From NCBI RefSeq assembly GCF_013393945.1, contig NZ_CP040297.1:2868804-2932803 (forward strand): a DNA stretch of 64,000 nt, written 5' to 3'. The notes below the pieces were generated by a model, which saw nothing but the letters and a program-made list of their open reading frames with translations, was not told the origin of the DNA and made no database searches. Origin of the DNA: Nostoc sp. TCL26-01 (GTDB taxonomy: Bacteria; Cyanobacteriota; Cyanobacteriia; Cyanobacteriales; Nostocaceae). Below are positions 1 to 9,633 of this stretch, in pieces. The position numbers and the translations under genes were made by a program. Numbering within the stretch: position 1 is the stretch's first letter; each line of letters begins with the position of its first letter.

Positions 1-43
1 TCCGTAGCGCCTTTTCTTTTTTCGGATTGCGGCGCTTTGCCAT
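1..43 (-). CDS. N-terminal end of a small very basic protein (partial, cut by window start)
   Basis: Reading leftward from an ATG at 43, the visible codons give M-A-K-R-R-N-P-K-K-E-K-A-L-R, and the frame stays open to the window edge. A good ribosome binding site (GAGGTGAAC on the minus strand) lies just before the ATG. The start is rich in Lys and Arg, as in small nucleic-acid-binding or ribosome-associated proteins. I do not recognise the family with certainty and only 14 residues are visible, so no function is claimed. Confidence 0.5.
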   Translation of the reverse strand, partial: MAKRRNPKKEKALR

Positions 44-889
44 GTTCACCTCATTAAATAAACAACAAAAAGAGCAACTAGGCTTTTTGTAGACAATATC
101 AGCTACTGATGTTATTGATAAAGCTTATGCCTAGTCTGAATTGTAAATACTTTGAACAGCATACTATACTATCGCACTTAATTTAGTTATGTCAATAGTT
201 AATACTAAAGATACAGTCAGTAGCAAAGACAGATTCATGTGCTGCCGATTGAGCAAACAGTTAGATGGCTGGAAGCTGGCGCTCTAACTTTTCAAGACGG
301 GGACGGGGCATAAGGCTCAAACATTCGCCAAGCAATACAGTTTGGTACGGTAAAAAATATATTTTACGTTGTCATTTAGTAATGAGCTAGAAATAATTTA
401 GCTGTGCTAGTGATGAACTCTGCTTTGATAAGCATTGCCAGAGTTTTTTTATAATAGGTATAAGTTTTAATAGAGTTGATGACTGCATATTAAAAAAGGA
501 TTTAGCCTATTTTATTTTTCTCTCTAAAACAATATCTGTGTATATCTCAATATAAAAAATTATTTAATAATTCAAAGTAAAAATTGATGTATGTTAAAAC
601 TAGTATTTAATTTTTGCTAAAATCCAGTAAGCTTTTGCCTGCTTTATTTGCGGTTATCTCTAGATTGTTATCTGCTTCCTATCTCAGGCAATAAAATAAT
701 TGGGATCAGTCAGACTGCGGTAACAAGAATCAAATTGGATTGCTATGTCATCTGAAAATCGTTAAAATATAGTATCTAAACACCAACACATCTGTATAAT
801 GATGCAAAATTCAACTCTTGAGTGGTTGAGATTGTGTGAGTGGTGGGAATTAAAAAAATACAACATAGATATTCTAGAGATATTTTAGC
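44..889. other. Long AT-rich spacer, no convincing gene
   Basis: About 850 bases separate the divergent partial gene and the Nudix gene. I see no long reading frame. A short open stretch at 239-315 (V-L-P-I-E-Q-T-V-R-W-L and onward) looks protein-like but is under 30 codons. A hairpin followed by T residues lies at 416-450 and is listed separately. Confidence 0.4.
416..450 (+). terminator. Possible rho-independent terminator without an obvious upstream gene
   Basis: AACTCTG at 416-422 pairs with CAGAGTT seven bases long near 439-445, leaving a loop of about 16 bases, and a run of T follows. Orientation is plus, yet no plus-strand gene precedes it in the window, so it may end a short untranslated transcript or a decayed gene. 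Confidence 0.3.
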
Positions 890-1384
890 TTGAACGTTCT
901 TGCTTTTTTTACGGCAACAGTCCAAACCACACGAGGCTTGTGGCGCATTGGACAAACGATACTGGGAATTATCTTCCGTCATCCAATTGCGGGAACCAGT
1001 ATCATCCCTATATTATCTGATGGCAGAATTGTACTAATTCGGCGGCGTGATGATGGACTATGGGCTTTGCCTGGGGGTATGGTAGACTGGGGCGAAGATA
1101 TTCCCAGTACAGTCCGCCGTGAGTTGATGGAGGAGACTGGGCTGGAGTTAACAAAAATTCGGCGTTTGGTGGGAGTTTATTCTTCACCAGATCGAGATCC
1201 CAGAATTCATTCAATTTGTGTTGTCGTTGAGGCAGAAGTGGAAGGAAAAATGGAAGTTCAGGATGCCTTAGAGGTAATAGAAATCCAAGCTTTTGCTCCC
1301 AGTTCTATCCCTCAAGAACCAATGTCTCATGACCATTATCGGCAGCTACAAGACTATTTAAATGGTTTGACAACTCTGGCGTAA
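890..1384 (+). CDS. Nudix hydrolase
   Basis: This 164-residue protein should hydrolyse a nucleoside diphosphate linked to another moiety. A complete Nudix box spans residues 63-85 (G-x5-E-x7-R-E-L-x-E-E-x-G-L), with the metal-binding glutamates in the R-E-L-M-E-E-T-G core. It is preceded by a typical strand rich in I, V and R (residues 45-60). The start used is TTG at 890, because no ATG precedes the conserved region in frame. The first 35 residues are hydrophobic and could form a short membrane or packing helix. It stands alone, with a different protein family 86 bases downstream. The substrate cannot be read from the sequence. Confidence 0.85.
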   Translation: MNVLAFFTATVQTTRGLWRIGQTILGIIFRHPIAGTSIIPILSDGRIVLIRRRDDGLWALPGGMVDWGEDIPSTVRRELMEETGLELTKIRRLVGVYSSPDRDPRIHSICVVVEAEVEGKMEVQDALEVIEIQAFAPSSIPQEPMSHDHYRQLQDYLNGLTTLA

Positions 1385-1470
1385 AAATATGTAAAATCTT
1401 AAGTTAAGATTAAAAGCTTTAAATGTAGTCTAAAAACTCTAGTTTAAAACTTAAAATCCGTAGAAGGTTA

Positions 1471-2307
1471 TTGATCAAATTTAATATGGATACGTTGTTA
1501 CGGAACGCCCGGAGAAAACTATCTCAAGGGCTATTATTCTGGCGTGAGGCTGGTGAGGGGATGCCTCTGATTTTGTTACATGGTGCTTGGCATGATAGTG
1601 GACAATGGGTAAGTGTGATGGAGTCGCTTTCTTTGCACTTTCATTGCTTTGCACCAGATTTGTTGGGGTTTGGTGAATCAGAAAACCCGAATATTCACTA
1701 TTCCATTGATTTACAAGTTGAGTGTGTTGCTGAGTTTTTACAAGCTTTGCGGTTAGAACAGGTATATCTAGTCGGGGATTCCCTGGGGGCTTGGATTGCT
1801 GCTAGTTATGCTCTCAAATATGGAGAACAAGTGCGTGGTTTAGTGTTGCTATCGCCAGAAGGGGTGAAAATAGCGGGACAAGAGCAAAAATGTCAAAAAA
1901 TGCGGCAATTGATCAAGCGATCGCCTTTATTATTTAAGGTACTGCGATCGCTCCGGTTCTTCACTAAAATTTTGCGTCTAGAGGAGAAAATTGCTCAAGA
2001 TTGGCAAAAACGCCAAACATTACAGCAATATCCTACATCTGCTCAATTACTGTTTCAACGCCAGCAATCAGAAATTGAGGCAGAGTTATTAGAAAATCGC
2101 TTGTCTTCATTGGCAGTTCCAGTTTTAATTTTGCAAGGTGGTAAAGACACACCAGATGCTTTAGCTAGAACTCAGATATATAGTAAACTAATTTCCCAAG
2201 CTGAGTTAAATATGATTGCTCATGTTAGCAACAATTTACCAGAATCTTGTGCTGGAGTTGTGGCTGGAGATATCCGCAAGTTTATTCAGGAAAGTCAGAA
2301 ATTATAA
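1471..2307 (+). CDS. Alpha/beta hydrolase
   Basis: This is a soluble alpha/beta-hydrolase-fold protein of up to 278 residues. It has the oxyanion-hole segment L-L-H-G-A-W near residue 35 and the nucleophile elbow G-D-S-L-G-A-W with serine at about 104. The late acid is probably in the Q-G-G-K-D stretch, and the histidine in A-H-V-S-N-N-L-P-E-S, which resembles the usual G-H-x-L-P-E ending. Translation may begin at TTG 1471 or ATG 1486 (five codons later). The AGAAGG before them is too close to the first and far from the second. Esterase, lipase, haloperoxidase-like and C-C hydrolase roles are all possible. Confidence 0.8.
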   Translation: MIKFNMDTLLRNARRKLSQGLLFWREAGEGMPLILLHGAWHDSGQWVSVMESLSLHFHCFAPDLLGFGESENPNIHYSIDLQVECVAEFLQALRLEQVYLVGDSLGAWIAASYALKYGEQVRGLVLLSPEGVKIAGQEQKCQKMRQLIKRSPLLFKVLRSLRFFTKILRLEEKIAQDWQKRQTLQQYPTSAQLLFQRQQSEIEAELLENRLSSLAVPVLILQGGKDTPDALARTQIYSKLISQAELNMIAHVSNNLPESCAGVVAGDIRKFIQESQKL

Positions 2308-2375
2308 GCAATACTTTCTCGTAATTAACTTGAGAGGGAGCAATTAGTTTTGCGTTCTAATTACGAAATATTCCT

Positions 2376-2987
2376 ATGGAACCAAACGTGGAAATTCGCC
2401 GGTTATTTGAGGTGATGCCGGCTTCTGGCAGAATGACAATCAAAATTGTCAGTAAACCACAACAACCACAAGTCATCGACGCTGCTTTTCCCTTACCCTG
2501 GGATCGAGAAAGATTAATATGTATTAACTTCGATTTGTGGGGACAGTTGACAAAAGCACAACGGGATTTGTTGCTGTTGCAAAAAGTAGCGTGGTTGACG
2601 GGTGTGCGTTGGTTCAAACCAGATATTTACCAAGGTGTTGTATTGGTGGGATTATTGGGTGGTTTGGTGGAATCAGCACAGTCAGATGTGGTGGGTGTAG
2701 CTATTGCTGGAGGATTAAGTGCGATCGCTATGTTGCGGATTTGGCGCAGTAACCAATCTTCAGAGGCTGAACTGAATGCTGATGCAGCTGCACTGCGAGT
2801 AGCACAACGCCGGGGTTACGGGGAAGTAGAAGCAGCTCAACATTTATTATCAGCCATAGAAACGATAGCCAAGATGTCCGGCAATTCTGGATTAGATTTT
2901 AGCACCTTAATTCGTTGCCAAAACTTACGAGCGATCGCTGGATCTTCTCCTGTTGGGATGCCAGAAAATTTTCGAGCATCATCATAA
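2376..2987 (+). CDS. DUF3318 family cyanobacterial protein
   Basis: This 203-residue protein matches my memory of the cyanobacterial DUF3318 family: an N-terminal segment E-I-R-R-L-F-E-V-M-P-A-S-G-R-M, then a P-L-P-W-D-R-E-R core. A glycine-rich membrane-like helix follows at about residues 85-120 (G-V-V-L-V-G-L-L-G-G-L onward). The C-terminal part (residues 125-165) holds E-L-N-A-D-A-A-A-L, which resembles the helix after the active site in M48-like membrane peptidases, but I see no HExxH. The function is unknown. It follows the alpha/beta hydrolase on the same strand after 68 bases. Confidence 0.75.
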   Translation: MEPNVEIRRLFEVMPASGRMTIKIVSKPQQPQVIDAAFPLPWDRERLICINFDLWGQLTKAQRDLLLLQKVAWLTGVRWFKPDIYQGVVLVGLLGGLVESAQSDVVGVAIAGGLSAIAMLRIWRSNQSSEAELNADAAALRVAQRRGYGEVEAAQHLLSAIETIAKMSGNSGLDFSTLIRCQNLRAIAGSSPVGMPENFRASS

Positions 2988-2989
2988 TT

Positions 2990-3030
2990 GACACCTCTGT
3001 GCCTCCGTGCCTTTGTGGTGCAATAAATTT
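2990..3030. repeat. Copy of a dispersed repeat (CTCTGTGCCTCCGTGCCTTT type)
   Basis: The stretch after DUF3318 reads CTGTGCCTCCGTGCCTTTGT followed by GGTG. It is the reverse complement of the sequence at about 19083-19110 (CCACAAAGACACGGAGACAC), with a looser relative at 48425-48455. It is a short dispersed intergenic repeat. The rest of the spacer up to 3520 shows no gene. Confidence 0.5.
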
Positions 3031-3520
3031 TTGGTTGAGGCAATTAGAGCGTAGACTGTATCTCATCTGACTCTTAACCGCTATCAGTGACTATTTCCTT
3101 TATTACTGGTTATCAGGCTGATTTGTACTTTAGAATAGAATCCGATTGCTGAAAATATTTGCCTCCAGCATTCCCAAAAAGTACAATGAGATAAATTGTC
3201 GCGTCACGATGCTACATTTGACGGTAACAACTAACTGACCAGATCGACATAGGGAGAGGCGGAGACACTCCCAGAAAACATCTTTAATCAGGGAAACTAC
3301 TAACTAATCAACACATTGCTGCTTGTTTAGTGCTATTAAGTCTCGATGTAAATATTCATATCAAAACTACTCCAAGGTAATCAAGTCATGCGAATTATCT
3401 AAAGGGTAATTATTATGTTTTTTATCTGAAAAGATAGGGTGCTTGTTGAATACTATTTGTAGTAGTTATACAAATGACGCTGATTTGGTGATTTTGCGGG
3501 AGGGTAAGGAGAATTGGGGG

Positions 3521-5245
3521 ATGCAAACGACTCAACAGCCGATCCCTATTGACAGCAGTTCAGATAGCAAAGAAGTGCCATTAGAAGAACCATCGACAGA
3601 CGAACTCCCAACTATAGAATTTCCCTCACGAGGGAAACTCAAGGCTAGTTCCTGGCGAATACATCAAAAAATTGGTTACGGTTACTTTGTGGCGATTGGC
3701 ATAGGCTTTTTCGGCTCACTTACTGGTTTAGTTATTGCCAACTACTACCGAGGCAGAGAGATTAGGCAGTTTAATCAAGCTCAAGAACAAAGACAGCTAC
3801 TGAGTGATTATAAAGATGCAGTACTGGGAGCGCAATTGCATAGCTCCAGCATAGCTGCGTTTTTGGAAGATCCTCAACGACTGCCAGAGAAAAAAGCTGA
3901 GTTTTCTAAAAATGTAGATAGGGCTAAAAGATTAGAAGAGAAAATTGCTAAGTTTATCAATAGCAGACCTAAAAGACTGGCAGCAGCAGAAGCTACCCTA
4001 CAGACTTTGCTGCAAGATTATACATCTAGTTTGAAGTCCTATATTGAACAAATAGACGCAATCCTCGCAGAAATTCAGCAGCCTGTACCACCACAACAAG
4101 TGATTGTACTGAGAGCAAGGATACTAGAAGTGATGCGTGGCGAGACAGCTATGCAGTTAGATCAACTATCAGATAAGTTGGCTAACATCCTGCGAACGGC
4201 TGAATTACAAGAACGAGACAGACAAATAGATGTCGAAGAAGCCAAAGGGGTTGAGCGTTTAATTGTCATGGTGAGTATGCTGGTTTCTGTAGCGATCGCT
4301 GCTATTGTCGCATGGCGTACCAGCAGAGCGATCGCCGAACCAGTAATTACTGTCACCCAAGTGGCTGAACAAGTAGCCCGCAAATCCAATTTTGATTTAC
4401 GCGCCCCTGTCACCACAGAAGATGAAATCGGTTTACTCGCTAAATCCTTAAATCACTTGATTGAAAGAGTATCGGAACGTACTAAAGAACTAGAACAAGC
4501 TAAAGAATTAGCCGAAGCCGCCAGCAAAGCCAAAAGTATCTTCTTAGCAAATGTCAGCCATGAGTTACGCACACCATTAAACGCTGTGATTGGTTTAAGC
4601 CAACTATTACAAGATGATGCAGCCGATCTCAATTTATCAGGAGACTTCATTACTGATTTAGAGACAATCAACTCGGCTGGTAGACATCTACTAGATTTAA
4701 TTAATGACATCCTCGACTTATCCAAAATTGAAGCGGGGAAAATGACTTTGTATCCAGAAACCTTTGAGATTGCGACACTCATCAATAACGTTGTTCTCAC
4801 AGTCAAACCAGCCATAGAAAAAAATGGCAACATTTTAGAAGTATATTGTGATGAACAACTAGGTAAAATGTATGCAGATCAAACGAGGATGCGACAAGTC
4901 TTATTGAACTTACTGAGCAATGCTGCTAAATTTACCAACAACGGCAGGATCACCCTCACAGTTCAAAGCGAGAAACAAGACTTATTATCAGAAACTTCTT
5001 TTGGTATGGTTAGTTTCACCGTCAGCGACACAGGCATAGGAATGTCACCTAGTCAACAGCAACAGATATTTAAACCTTTCACCCAAGGAGACACATCAAC
5101 TACGAAAAAATACGGTGGTACGGGACTAGGGTTAGCCATCAGCCGGCACTTTTGCAACATGATGGGAGGAGAAATTCTCGTGAAAAGTCAGCCAGGAGTA
5201 GGTTCTACTTTTACCGTTCACTTACCACTGACAGTTCAGGATTGA
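3521..5245 (+). CDS. Membrane-bound sensor histidine kinase (HAMP-HisKA-HATPase)
   Basis: This is a two-component sensor of about 574 residues from ATG 3521. The frame is also open from TTG 3443, but the ATG follows a purine-rich GGGGG and the extra 26 residues look unconserved. Counting from 3443, it has a first membrane helix at about 77-100, an extracytoplasmic helical sensor region rich in E, Q and K (100-270), and a second helix at about 274-296. A HAMP domain follows at 297-350, then the H-box [10 protein letters not shown] with phosphoacceptor His near 373. The N-box [11 protein letters not shown] is near 490, and G1/G2 boxes (D-T-G-I-G-M, G-G-T-G-L-G-L) complete the kinase. No cognate regulator is adjacent, so the signal is unknown. 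Confidence 0.9.
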   Translation: MQTTQQPIPIDSSSDSKEVPLEEPSTDELPTIEFPSRGKLKASSWRIHQKIGYGYFVAIGIGFFGSLTGLVIANYYRGREIRQFNQAQEQRQLLSDYKDAVLGAQLHSSSIAAFLEDPQRLPEKKAEFSKNVDRAKRLEEKIAKFINSRPKRLAAAEATLQTLLQDYTSSLKSYIEQIDAILAEIQQPVPPQQVIVLRARILEVMRGETAMQLDQLSDKLANILRTAELQERDRQIDVEEAKGVERLIVMVSMLVSVAIAAIVAWRTSRAIAEPVITVTQVAEQVARKSNFDLRAPVTTEDEIGLLAKSLNHLIERVSERTKELEQAKELAEAASKAKSIFLANVSHELRTPLNAVIGLSQLLQDDAADLNLSGDFITDLETINSAGRHLLDLINDILDLSKIEAGKMTLYPETFEIATLINNVVLTVKPAIEKNGNILEVYCDEQLGKMYADQTRMRQVLLNLLSNAAKFTNNGRITLTVQSEKQDLLSETSFGMVSFTVSDTGIGMSPSQQQQIFKPFTQGDTSTTKKYGGTGLGLAISRHFCNMMGGEILVKSQPGVGSTFTVHLPLTVQD

Positions 5246-5276
5246 TGAGTGAGAGAGTGCTGAGTAGGGAGTGAAG

Positions 5277-5403
5277 GACAAGGGGACAAGGGGATAAGGG
5301 GACAAGCGGACAAGGGGACAGTGAGATAAGAATAATGACTATTGACTATTGACTATTGACTATTGACCAATGACTAATGACTAATGACTAATGACTATTG
5401 ACT
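5277..5403. repeat. Short tandem repeat block (GGGGACAA and TGACTAT units)
   Basis: Imperfect GGGGACAA units (5277-5320) are followed by about nine heptamers of the type TGACTAT/TGACTAA (5335-5403). The last units run into the helicase gene: they supply its ATG and first codons. Similar heptamers occur at 10296-10400, 34894-34975, 57070-57115 and 62107-62150. Confidence 0.85.
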
Positions 5404-7709
5404 TTCTCAGCCATCTTAACCCCAGTCAACGCCAAGCCGTCGAACATTACTGCGGCCCCTTGCTTGTTGTAGCTGGTGCTGGTTCTGGTAAAACACGCGC
5501 GCTAACTTATCGGATTGCTAACTTAATTCTCAAGCATCGTGTCGCCCCAGAAAATATCCTGGCGGTTACTTTTACAAATAAAGCCGCGCGGGAAATGAAA
5601 GAAAGGATTCAAAAGCTGTTTGCCGAACAATTGGCGATGACAGAACAGGGACAGCGTTTAGATTTATTGCCAGAATACGAACAAACTAAATTGCGATCGC
5701 GCGTTTACAAAAATATCATCAAAGACTTGTGGTGTGGGACTTTCCACAGTTTATTTTCTCGCATTCTCCGGTTTGATATTGAAAAATACCAAGATGAAAA
5801 AGGTCGAAAATGGAATCGCAATTTTTCCATTTTTGATGAATCTGATGTGCAAACTTTAATTAAAGAAATCGTCACTAAACAATTAAATTTAGATGATAAG
5901 AAATTTGAACCCCGTTCTGTGCGTTACGCTATTAGCAATGCCAAAAACCAAGGGTTATCTCCCCAAGAATTAGAACAAGAACAACCAAATTATCGGGGTA
6001 GAGTCATTGCTGATGTTTATAGTCGCTATCAAGATAAATTAGCAGAAAATAATGCTCTCGATTTTGATGATTTAATCTTAATCCCTACAAGATTATTCCA
6101 ACAAAACGAACAAGTTTTAGGTTACTGGCATCGCAAGTTTAGCCATATCCTAGTAGATGAATATCAAGATACTAATCGTACTCAATATGATCTGATTCGC
6201 TTATTAGTTACCAATGGCGAAGAGAGCAAAAGTGAGTGGAATTGGCAAAATCGCTCAGTGTTTGTGGTAGGTGATGCTGACCAGTCTATATATAGTTTTA
6301 GAATGGCAGATTTCACCATCTTACTAGAGTTTCAGAATGATTTTGGTGATGGTTTGCCAGATGATGATACTCGGACAATGGTGAAGCTAGAAGAAAATTA
6401 TCGTTCTTGTGAAAATATTCTCCAAGCTGCTAACGAACTGATAGAGAATAATACCCAAAGAATTGATAAAATTCTCAAAGCGACCAGGGGAGCAGGTGAA
6501 GAAATTTATTGTCATAAAGCTGATGATGAACTAGCAGAAGCAGAGTTTGTCATTAGACAAATTCGCACATCAGAACACCAACACCCAGAATTAAATTGGG
6601 GTAGTTTTGCTATTCTTTATCGTACCAATGCTCAATCTCGCCCCTTTGAAGAATTGTTAGTGAGGCATCAAATTCCTTACACAGTTGTTGGGGGGATGAA
6701 ATTTTACGATCGCAAAGAAATCAAAGATGTTATAGCTTATCTCAGAGCGATCGCTAACCCATCTGATACAGTTAGCTTATTACGAGTAATTAACACTCCC
6801 CGTCGGGGAATAGGTAAAGCCACTATTGATAACTTAATTAATGCTTCCCAACAATTAGGCACAACTCTCTGGGAAATCTTAAGTGATGAAACCTCAGTCA
6901 ATACATTAGCTGGACGTTCTGCCAAAGGTGTGAAAAACTTTGCCCAAATGATTAGCCGTTGGCAAGAACAAATCGCTACAACCCCAGTCACGGAAATAGT
7001 CATGGGCATTTTAGAAGATTCTGGTTACGTGCAAGACTTACAAAGTCAAGGTACAGATGAAGCCGAAGACAGAATCCAAAACGTCCAAGAACTCTATAAC
7101 GCCGTGTTGCAATTTCAAGAAGAAAATGAGGATGTTTCTTTAACAGCTTTTCTACAAAGTACAGCCCTCAGTTCTGATTTGGATAACTTGCAGGAAGGAA
7201 AAACAGCTGTTTCCTTGATGACTCTCCATGCTTCCAAAGGGTTAGAATTTCCCGTCGTCTTTTTGGTAGGTTTGGAACAGGGATTATTCCCCAACTACCG
7301 TTCCATGAATGATCCCGCCGCTTTAGAGGAAGAACGTCGCCTGTGTTACGTAGGTATTACCCGCGCACAAGAACGCTTATACTTATCCTTTGCCCGCGAA
7401 CGCCGCTTGTATGGTTCTCGTGAACCCGCCATGCGATCGCAATTTCTCGATGAGTTACCCCCAGAACTAGTAACTAGCCAGGGTAAAATTGGGCAAAGTC
7501 ATCCCAAAATAACCTCTACAACTAATGGTAAGTCAGAAGTAGCCCAAAACTGGCAAGTAGGCGATCAGGTTTTACACAAAACCTTTGGGATTGGCGAAAT
7601 AACCCATGTTTTTGGTACTGGGAATAAGCTATCGGTAGCGGTGAAATTTGCTAGTTTAGGGCAAAAAATTATTGACCCTAGAGTAGCACAGTTGCAAAAG
7701 GTAGATTAA
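5391..7709 (+). CDS. pcrA: UvrD/PcrA/Rep-type superfamily 1 DNA helicase
   Basis: This 772-residue ATP-dependent 3'-5' DNA helicase would act in repair and in clearing replication blocks. Motifs in order: Q-motif L-N-P-S-Q-R-Q-A-V (9-17), Walker A G-A-G-S-G-K-T (29-35), motif Ia F-T-N-K-A-A, Walker B D-E-Y-Q-D-T near 255, motif III G-D-A-D-Q-S-I-Y, motif IV Y-R-S-C-E-N-I, motif V L-M-T-L-H-A-S-K-G-L-E-F, and motif VI Y-V-G-I-T-R-A. The C-terminal 55 residues (V-G-D-Q-V-L-H-K-T-F-G-I-G) form the Tudor-like domain that contacts RNA polymerase in PcrA. The length is normal. The ATG and the next four codons lie inside the tandem heptamer repeat, so the repeat has created or replaced the original start. 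Confidence 0.93.
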   Translation: MTIDFLSHLNPSQRQAVEHYCGPLLVVAGAGSGKTRALTYRIANLILKHRVAPENILAVTFTNKAAREMKERIQKLFAEQLAMTEQGQRLDLLPEYEQTKLRSRVYKNIIKDLWCGTFHSLFSRILRFDIEKYQDEKGRKWNRNFSIFDESDVQTLIKEIVTKQLNLDDKKFEPRSVRYAISNAKNQGLSPQELEQEQPNYRGRVIADVYSRYQDKLAENNALDFDDLILIPTRLFQQNEQVLGYWHRKFSHILVDEYQDTNRTQYDLIRLLVTNGEESKSEWNWQNRSVFVVGDADQSIYSFRMADFTILLEFQNDFGDGLPDDDTRTMVKLEENYRSCENILQAANELIENNTQRIDKILKATRGAGEEIYCHKADDELAEAEFVIRQIRTSEHQHPELNWGSFAILYRTNAQSRPFEELLVRHQIPYTVVGGMKFYDRKEIKDVIAYLRAIANPSDTVSLLRVINTPRRGIGKATIDNLINASQQLGTTLWEILSDETSVNTLAGRSAKGVKNFAQMISRWQEQIATTPVTEIVMGILEDSGYVQDLQSQGTDEAEDRIQNVQELYNAVLQFQEENEDVSLTAFLQSTALSSDLDNLQEGKTAVSLMTLHASKGLEFPVVFLVGLEQGLFPNYRSMNDPAALEEERRLCYVGITRAQERLYLSFARERRLYGSREPAMRSQFLDELPPELVTSQGKIGQSHPKITSTTNGKSEVAQNWQVGDQVLHKTFGIGEITHVFGTGNKLSVAVKFASLGQKIIDPRVAQLQKVD

Positions 7710-7719
7710 CCCTCTTTTA

Positions 7720-7736
7720 GAGGATGTTTGAAAAGT
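7720..7736 (+). repeat. Solo MITE/IS terminal sequence GAGGATGTTTGAAAAGT
   Basis: This 17-mer, 10 bases after the helicase stop, is identical to the inverted right end (29550-29566) and one mismatch from the left end (29393-29409) of the MITE at 29.4 kb. No inverted partner is visible in the spacer, so it looks like a remnant. Confidence 0.55.
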
Positions 7737-7776
7737 ATCATGCGTAACACCGAAATCGCAAAAACCTAACCCCTAA

Positions 7777-7950
7777 CCCCTTCCCTACTAGGGAAGGGGA
7801 ACAGGAGAATAAGGGTTTCAAAGCCTCTCTCCTTGCAGGGGAGCCAGTGCGTTGCGGGAGTAACCCCCGTTGTAGCAACTGGCGTGAGAGGTACTCTACG
7901 AGAAGAGCTTCGCTCTATGGAGAGGGGTTTTTCCCGTCGTCGAACTCACG
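7777..7950. repeat. Dispersed intergenic repeat with a perfect hairpin
   Basis: CCCCTTCCCTA at 7777-7787 and TAGGGAAGGGG at 7789-7799 form a perfect inverted repeat around one base. It could act as a bidirectional terminator between the convergent helicase and leuA genes. The following sequence (CTCTCCTTGCAGGGGAG, GAGAAGAGCTTCGCTC) resembles short palindromic elements common in Nostoc-like genomes. No gene is seen. Confidence 0.55.
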
Positions 7951-7955
7951 TTAAA

Positions 7956-9557
7956 TTACACAACAGATGTCAATAACTTCTGAGTTTGCAGATAACGATA
8001 CAGACGGTTGATAGCATTTACATAAGCATAAGCAGCCGCCACCACAATATCTGTATCAGATGCTTGTCCAGAAAATATTTGCCCTTGATGTTCCACGCGG
8101 ATTGTCACTGTTCCCAGGGCATCAATCCCCCCAGTTACCGATTGGACAGAAAACTCGATTAATTGGTTAGGAATTTGCACTAATCGATTAATTGCTTGAT
8201 ACACAGCATCTACTGGCCCTGTACCCACACTGGCATCTGTAGTAATTTTACCGTCTGGGGTGACAATTGTAATCGTTGCTGTCGGGCAAGTACAATCACC
8301 GCAGATGACTTGGACGTGTTCAATTTGGAAGCCACTATCTGCTTGCATCTGCATTTCATCTCGGACTATCGCCTCTAAATCTAAGTCAGACATTTCTTTT
8401 TTCTTGTCTGCCACTTCTTTAAATCGGTTGAAGGCTTTGTTTAACTCAGCTTCTGTCAATTCAAATCCCAATTCTTGCAACCGAGTGCGGAAGGCATTTC
8501 TCCCAGAGTGTTTACCCAAAACAATCCGATTTTCTGGCAATCCTATCGATGTAGCCTCCATGATTTCGTATGTTTGACGGTGCTTAATCACACCATCTTG
8601 ATGAATACCTGATTCATGGGCGAAGGCGTTAGCACCAACTATTGCCTTATTCGGTTGAATTAGCATCCCTGTCAATTGGGAAACGAGGGAAGAAGTTTTG
8701 TAAATTTCCTGAGTTTTGATGTTGGTTAAAGGGGCATCAGAGTTGACAGGACGACCGAAATATGTATTGAAATAGTGTTTGCGTACCTGTAAGGCCATGA
8801 CAATTTCTTCTAGGGCTGCATTGCCGGCACGTTCGCCAATGCCATTAATCGTACACTCTACCTGACGGACACCGTTTTCAATGGCGGCTAAGGCGTTGGC
8901 TGTCGCTAAACCCAAGTCATTTTGAGTATGAATTGAGAGAATTACTTGCTCAATATGAGGTACGTTTTGCCGAATACCTTGGATTAAGTTACCCATTTCT
9001 TTGGGTGTGCAGTAACCAACGGTGTCAGGGATGTTAATTGTCGTTGCACCAAAGGCGATCGCTTTCGCCAATACTTGATAGAGAAATTCTGGTTCAGTGC
9101 GACTAGCATCCATTGGGGAAAATTCCACATCTTCTACAAAAGACTTAGCATAAGCTACCATTTCCTCAACGATCGCTAATACTTCAGGGCGGGATTTTTT
9201 CAGTTGATATTGCAGGTGAATATCCGAGGTGGAAATCATTGTATGAATTCTGGGACGTGCTGCACTCTGTAAGGCTTCAGCTGCGGCTTGAATGTCTTGG
9301 CGTACAGCCCTCGCCAAACTGCAAATAATCGGCCCACCAGCTATTCCCACTTGTTCAGCAATGGTTTTGACGGCTTGAAAATCTCCGGGACTAGCCACGG
9401 CAAAACCAGCTTCAATCACATCTACACCCAGGAGGGATAGTTGATGAGCGATCGCTAGCTTTTCTTCTACATTTAAGGTTGCACCTGGCGACTGTTCGCC
9501 ATCTCTCAGGGTGGTGTCGAAGATAATCACTCTGTCTGCTGGAGATCCCATGCTCAT
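7956..9557 (-). CDS. leuA: 2-isopropylmalate synthase
   Basis: It condenses acetyl-CoA with 2-oxoisovalerate in the first step of leucine synthesis. The N-terminal TIM barrel opens with [15 protein letters not shown], the catalytic and metal-binding start of the DRE-TIM family. The metal histidine pair and H-E-S-G-I-H-Q-D-G follow, and a C-terminal leucine-sensing domain (about 390-533) holds the G-x-G-P-V-D-A motif. The ATG at 9557 gives about 533 residues and has GGGAGA seven bases upstream. The frame stays open to 9731, but that would overlap the divergent regulator and has no family similarity. It diverges from a GntR regulator, and two palindromes in the spacer suggest control by that protein. 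Confidence 0.93.
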   Translation of the reverse strand: MSMGSPADRVIIFDTTLRDGEQSPGATLNVEEKLAIAHQLSLLGVDVIEAGFAVASPGDFQAVKTIAEQVGIAGGPIICSLARAVRQDIQAAAEALQSAARPRIHTMISTSDIHLQYQLKKSRPEVLAIVEEMVAYAKSFVEDVEFSPMDASRTEPEFLYQVLAKAIAFGATTINIPDTVGYCTPKEMGNLIQGIRQNVPHIEQVILSIHTQNDLGLATANALAAIENGVRQVECTINGIGERAGNAALEEIVMALQVRKHYFNTYFGRPVNSDAPLTNIKTQEIYKTSSLVSQLTGMLIQPNKAIVGANAFAHESGIHQDGVIKHRQTYEIMEATSIGLPENRIVLGKHSGRNAFRTRLQELGFELTEAELNKAFNRFKEVADKKKEMSDLDLEAIVRDEMQMQADSGFQIEHVQVICGDCTCPTATITIVTPDGKITTDASVGTGPVDAVYQAINRLVQIPNQLIEFSVQSVTGGIDALGTVTIRVEHQGQIFSGQASDTDIVVAAAYAYVNAINRLYRYLQTQKLLTSVV

Positions 9558-9594
9558 AAATTTCTCCCAACGGGTTAAGGGAATTACTTTGGAT

Positions 9595-9626
9595 ATTGTA
9601 TACAATTTTAGTAGATTGTATACAAT
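9595..9626. promoter_or_regulatory. Tandem GntR-type operators between leuA and the GntR gene
   Basis: The perfect 12-bp palindrome ATTGTATACAAT occurs twice, at 9595-9606 and 9615-9626, with centres 20 bp (about two helical turns) apart. It fits the GT-N2-AC core typical of FadR/FCD-subfamily GntR operators. The second copy ends seven bases before the regulator's ATG and the first lies 38 bases upstream of the leuA start. Binding would therefore be expected to affect both genes. The functional role is inferred from symmetry and position. Confidence 0.75.
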
Positions 9627-9633
9627 ATAAATT

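Noticed and set aside
239..315. Short protein-like frame V-L-P-I-E-Q-T-V-R-W-L
   Set aside because: Under 30 codons, GTG start, no ribosome site and no recognised family.
3443..3520. TTG start for the histidine kinase
   Set aside because: The extra 26 residues look like translated spacer and the ATG at 3521 has a G-rich ribosome site.
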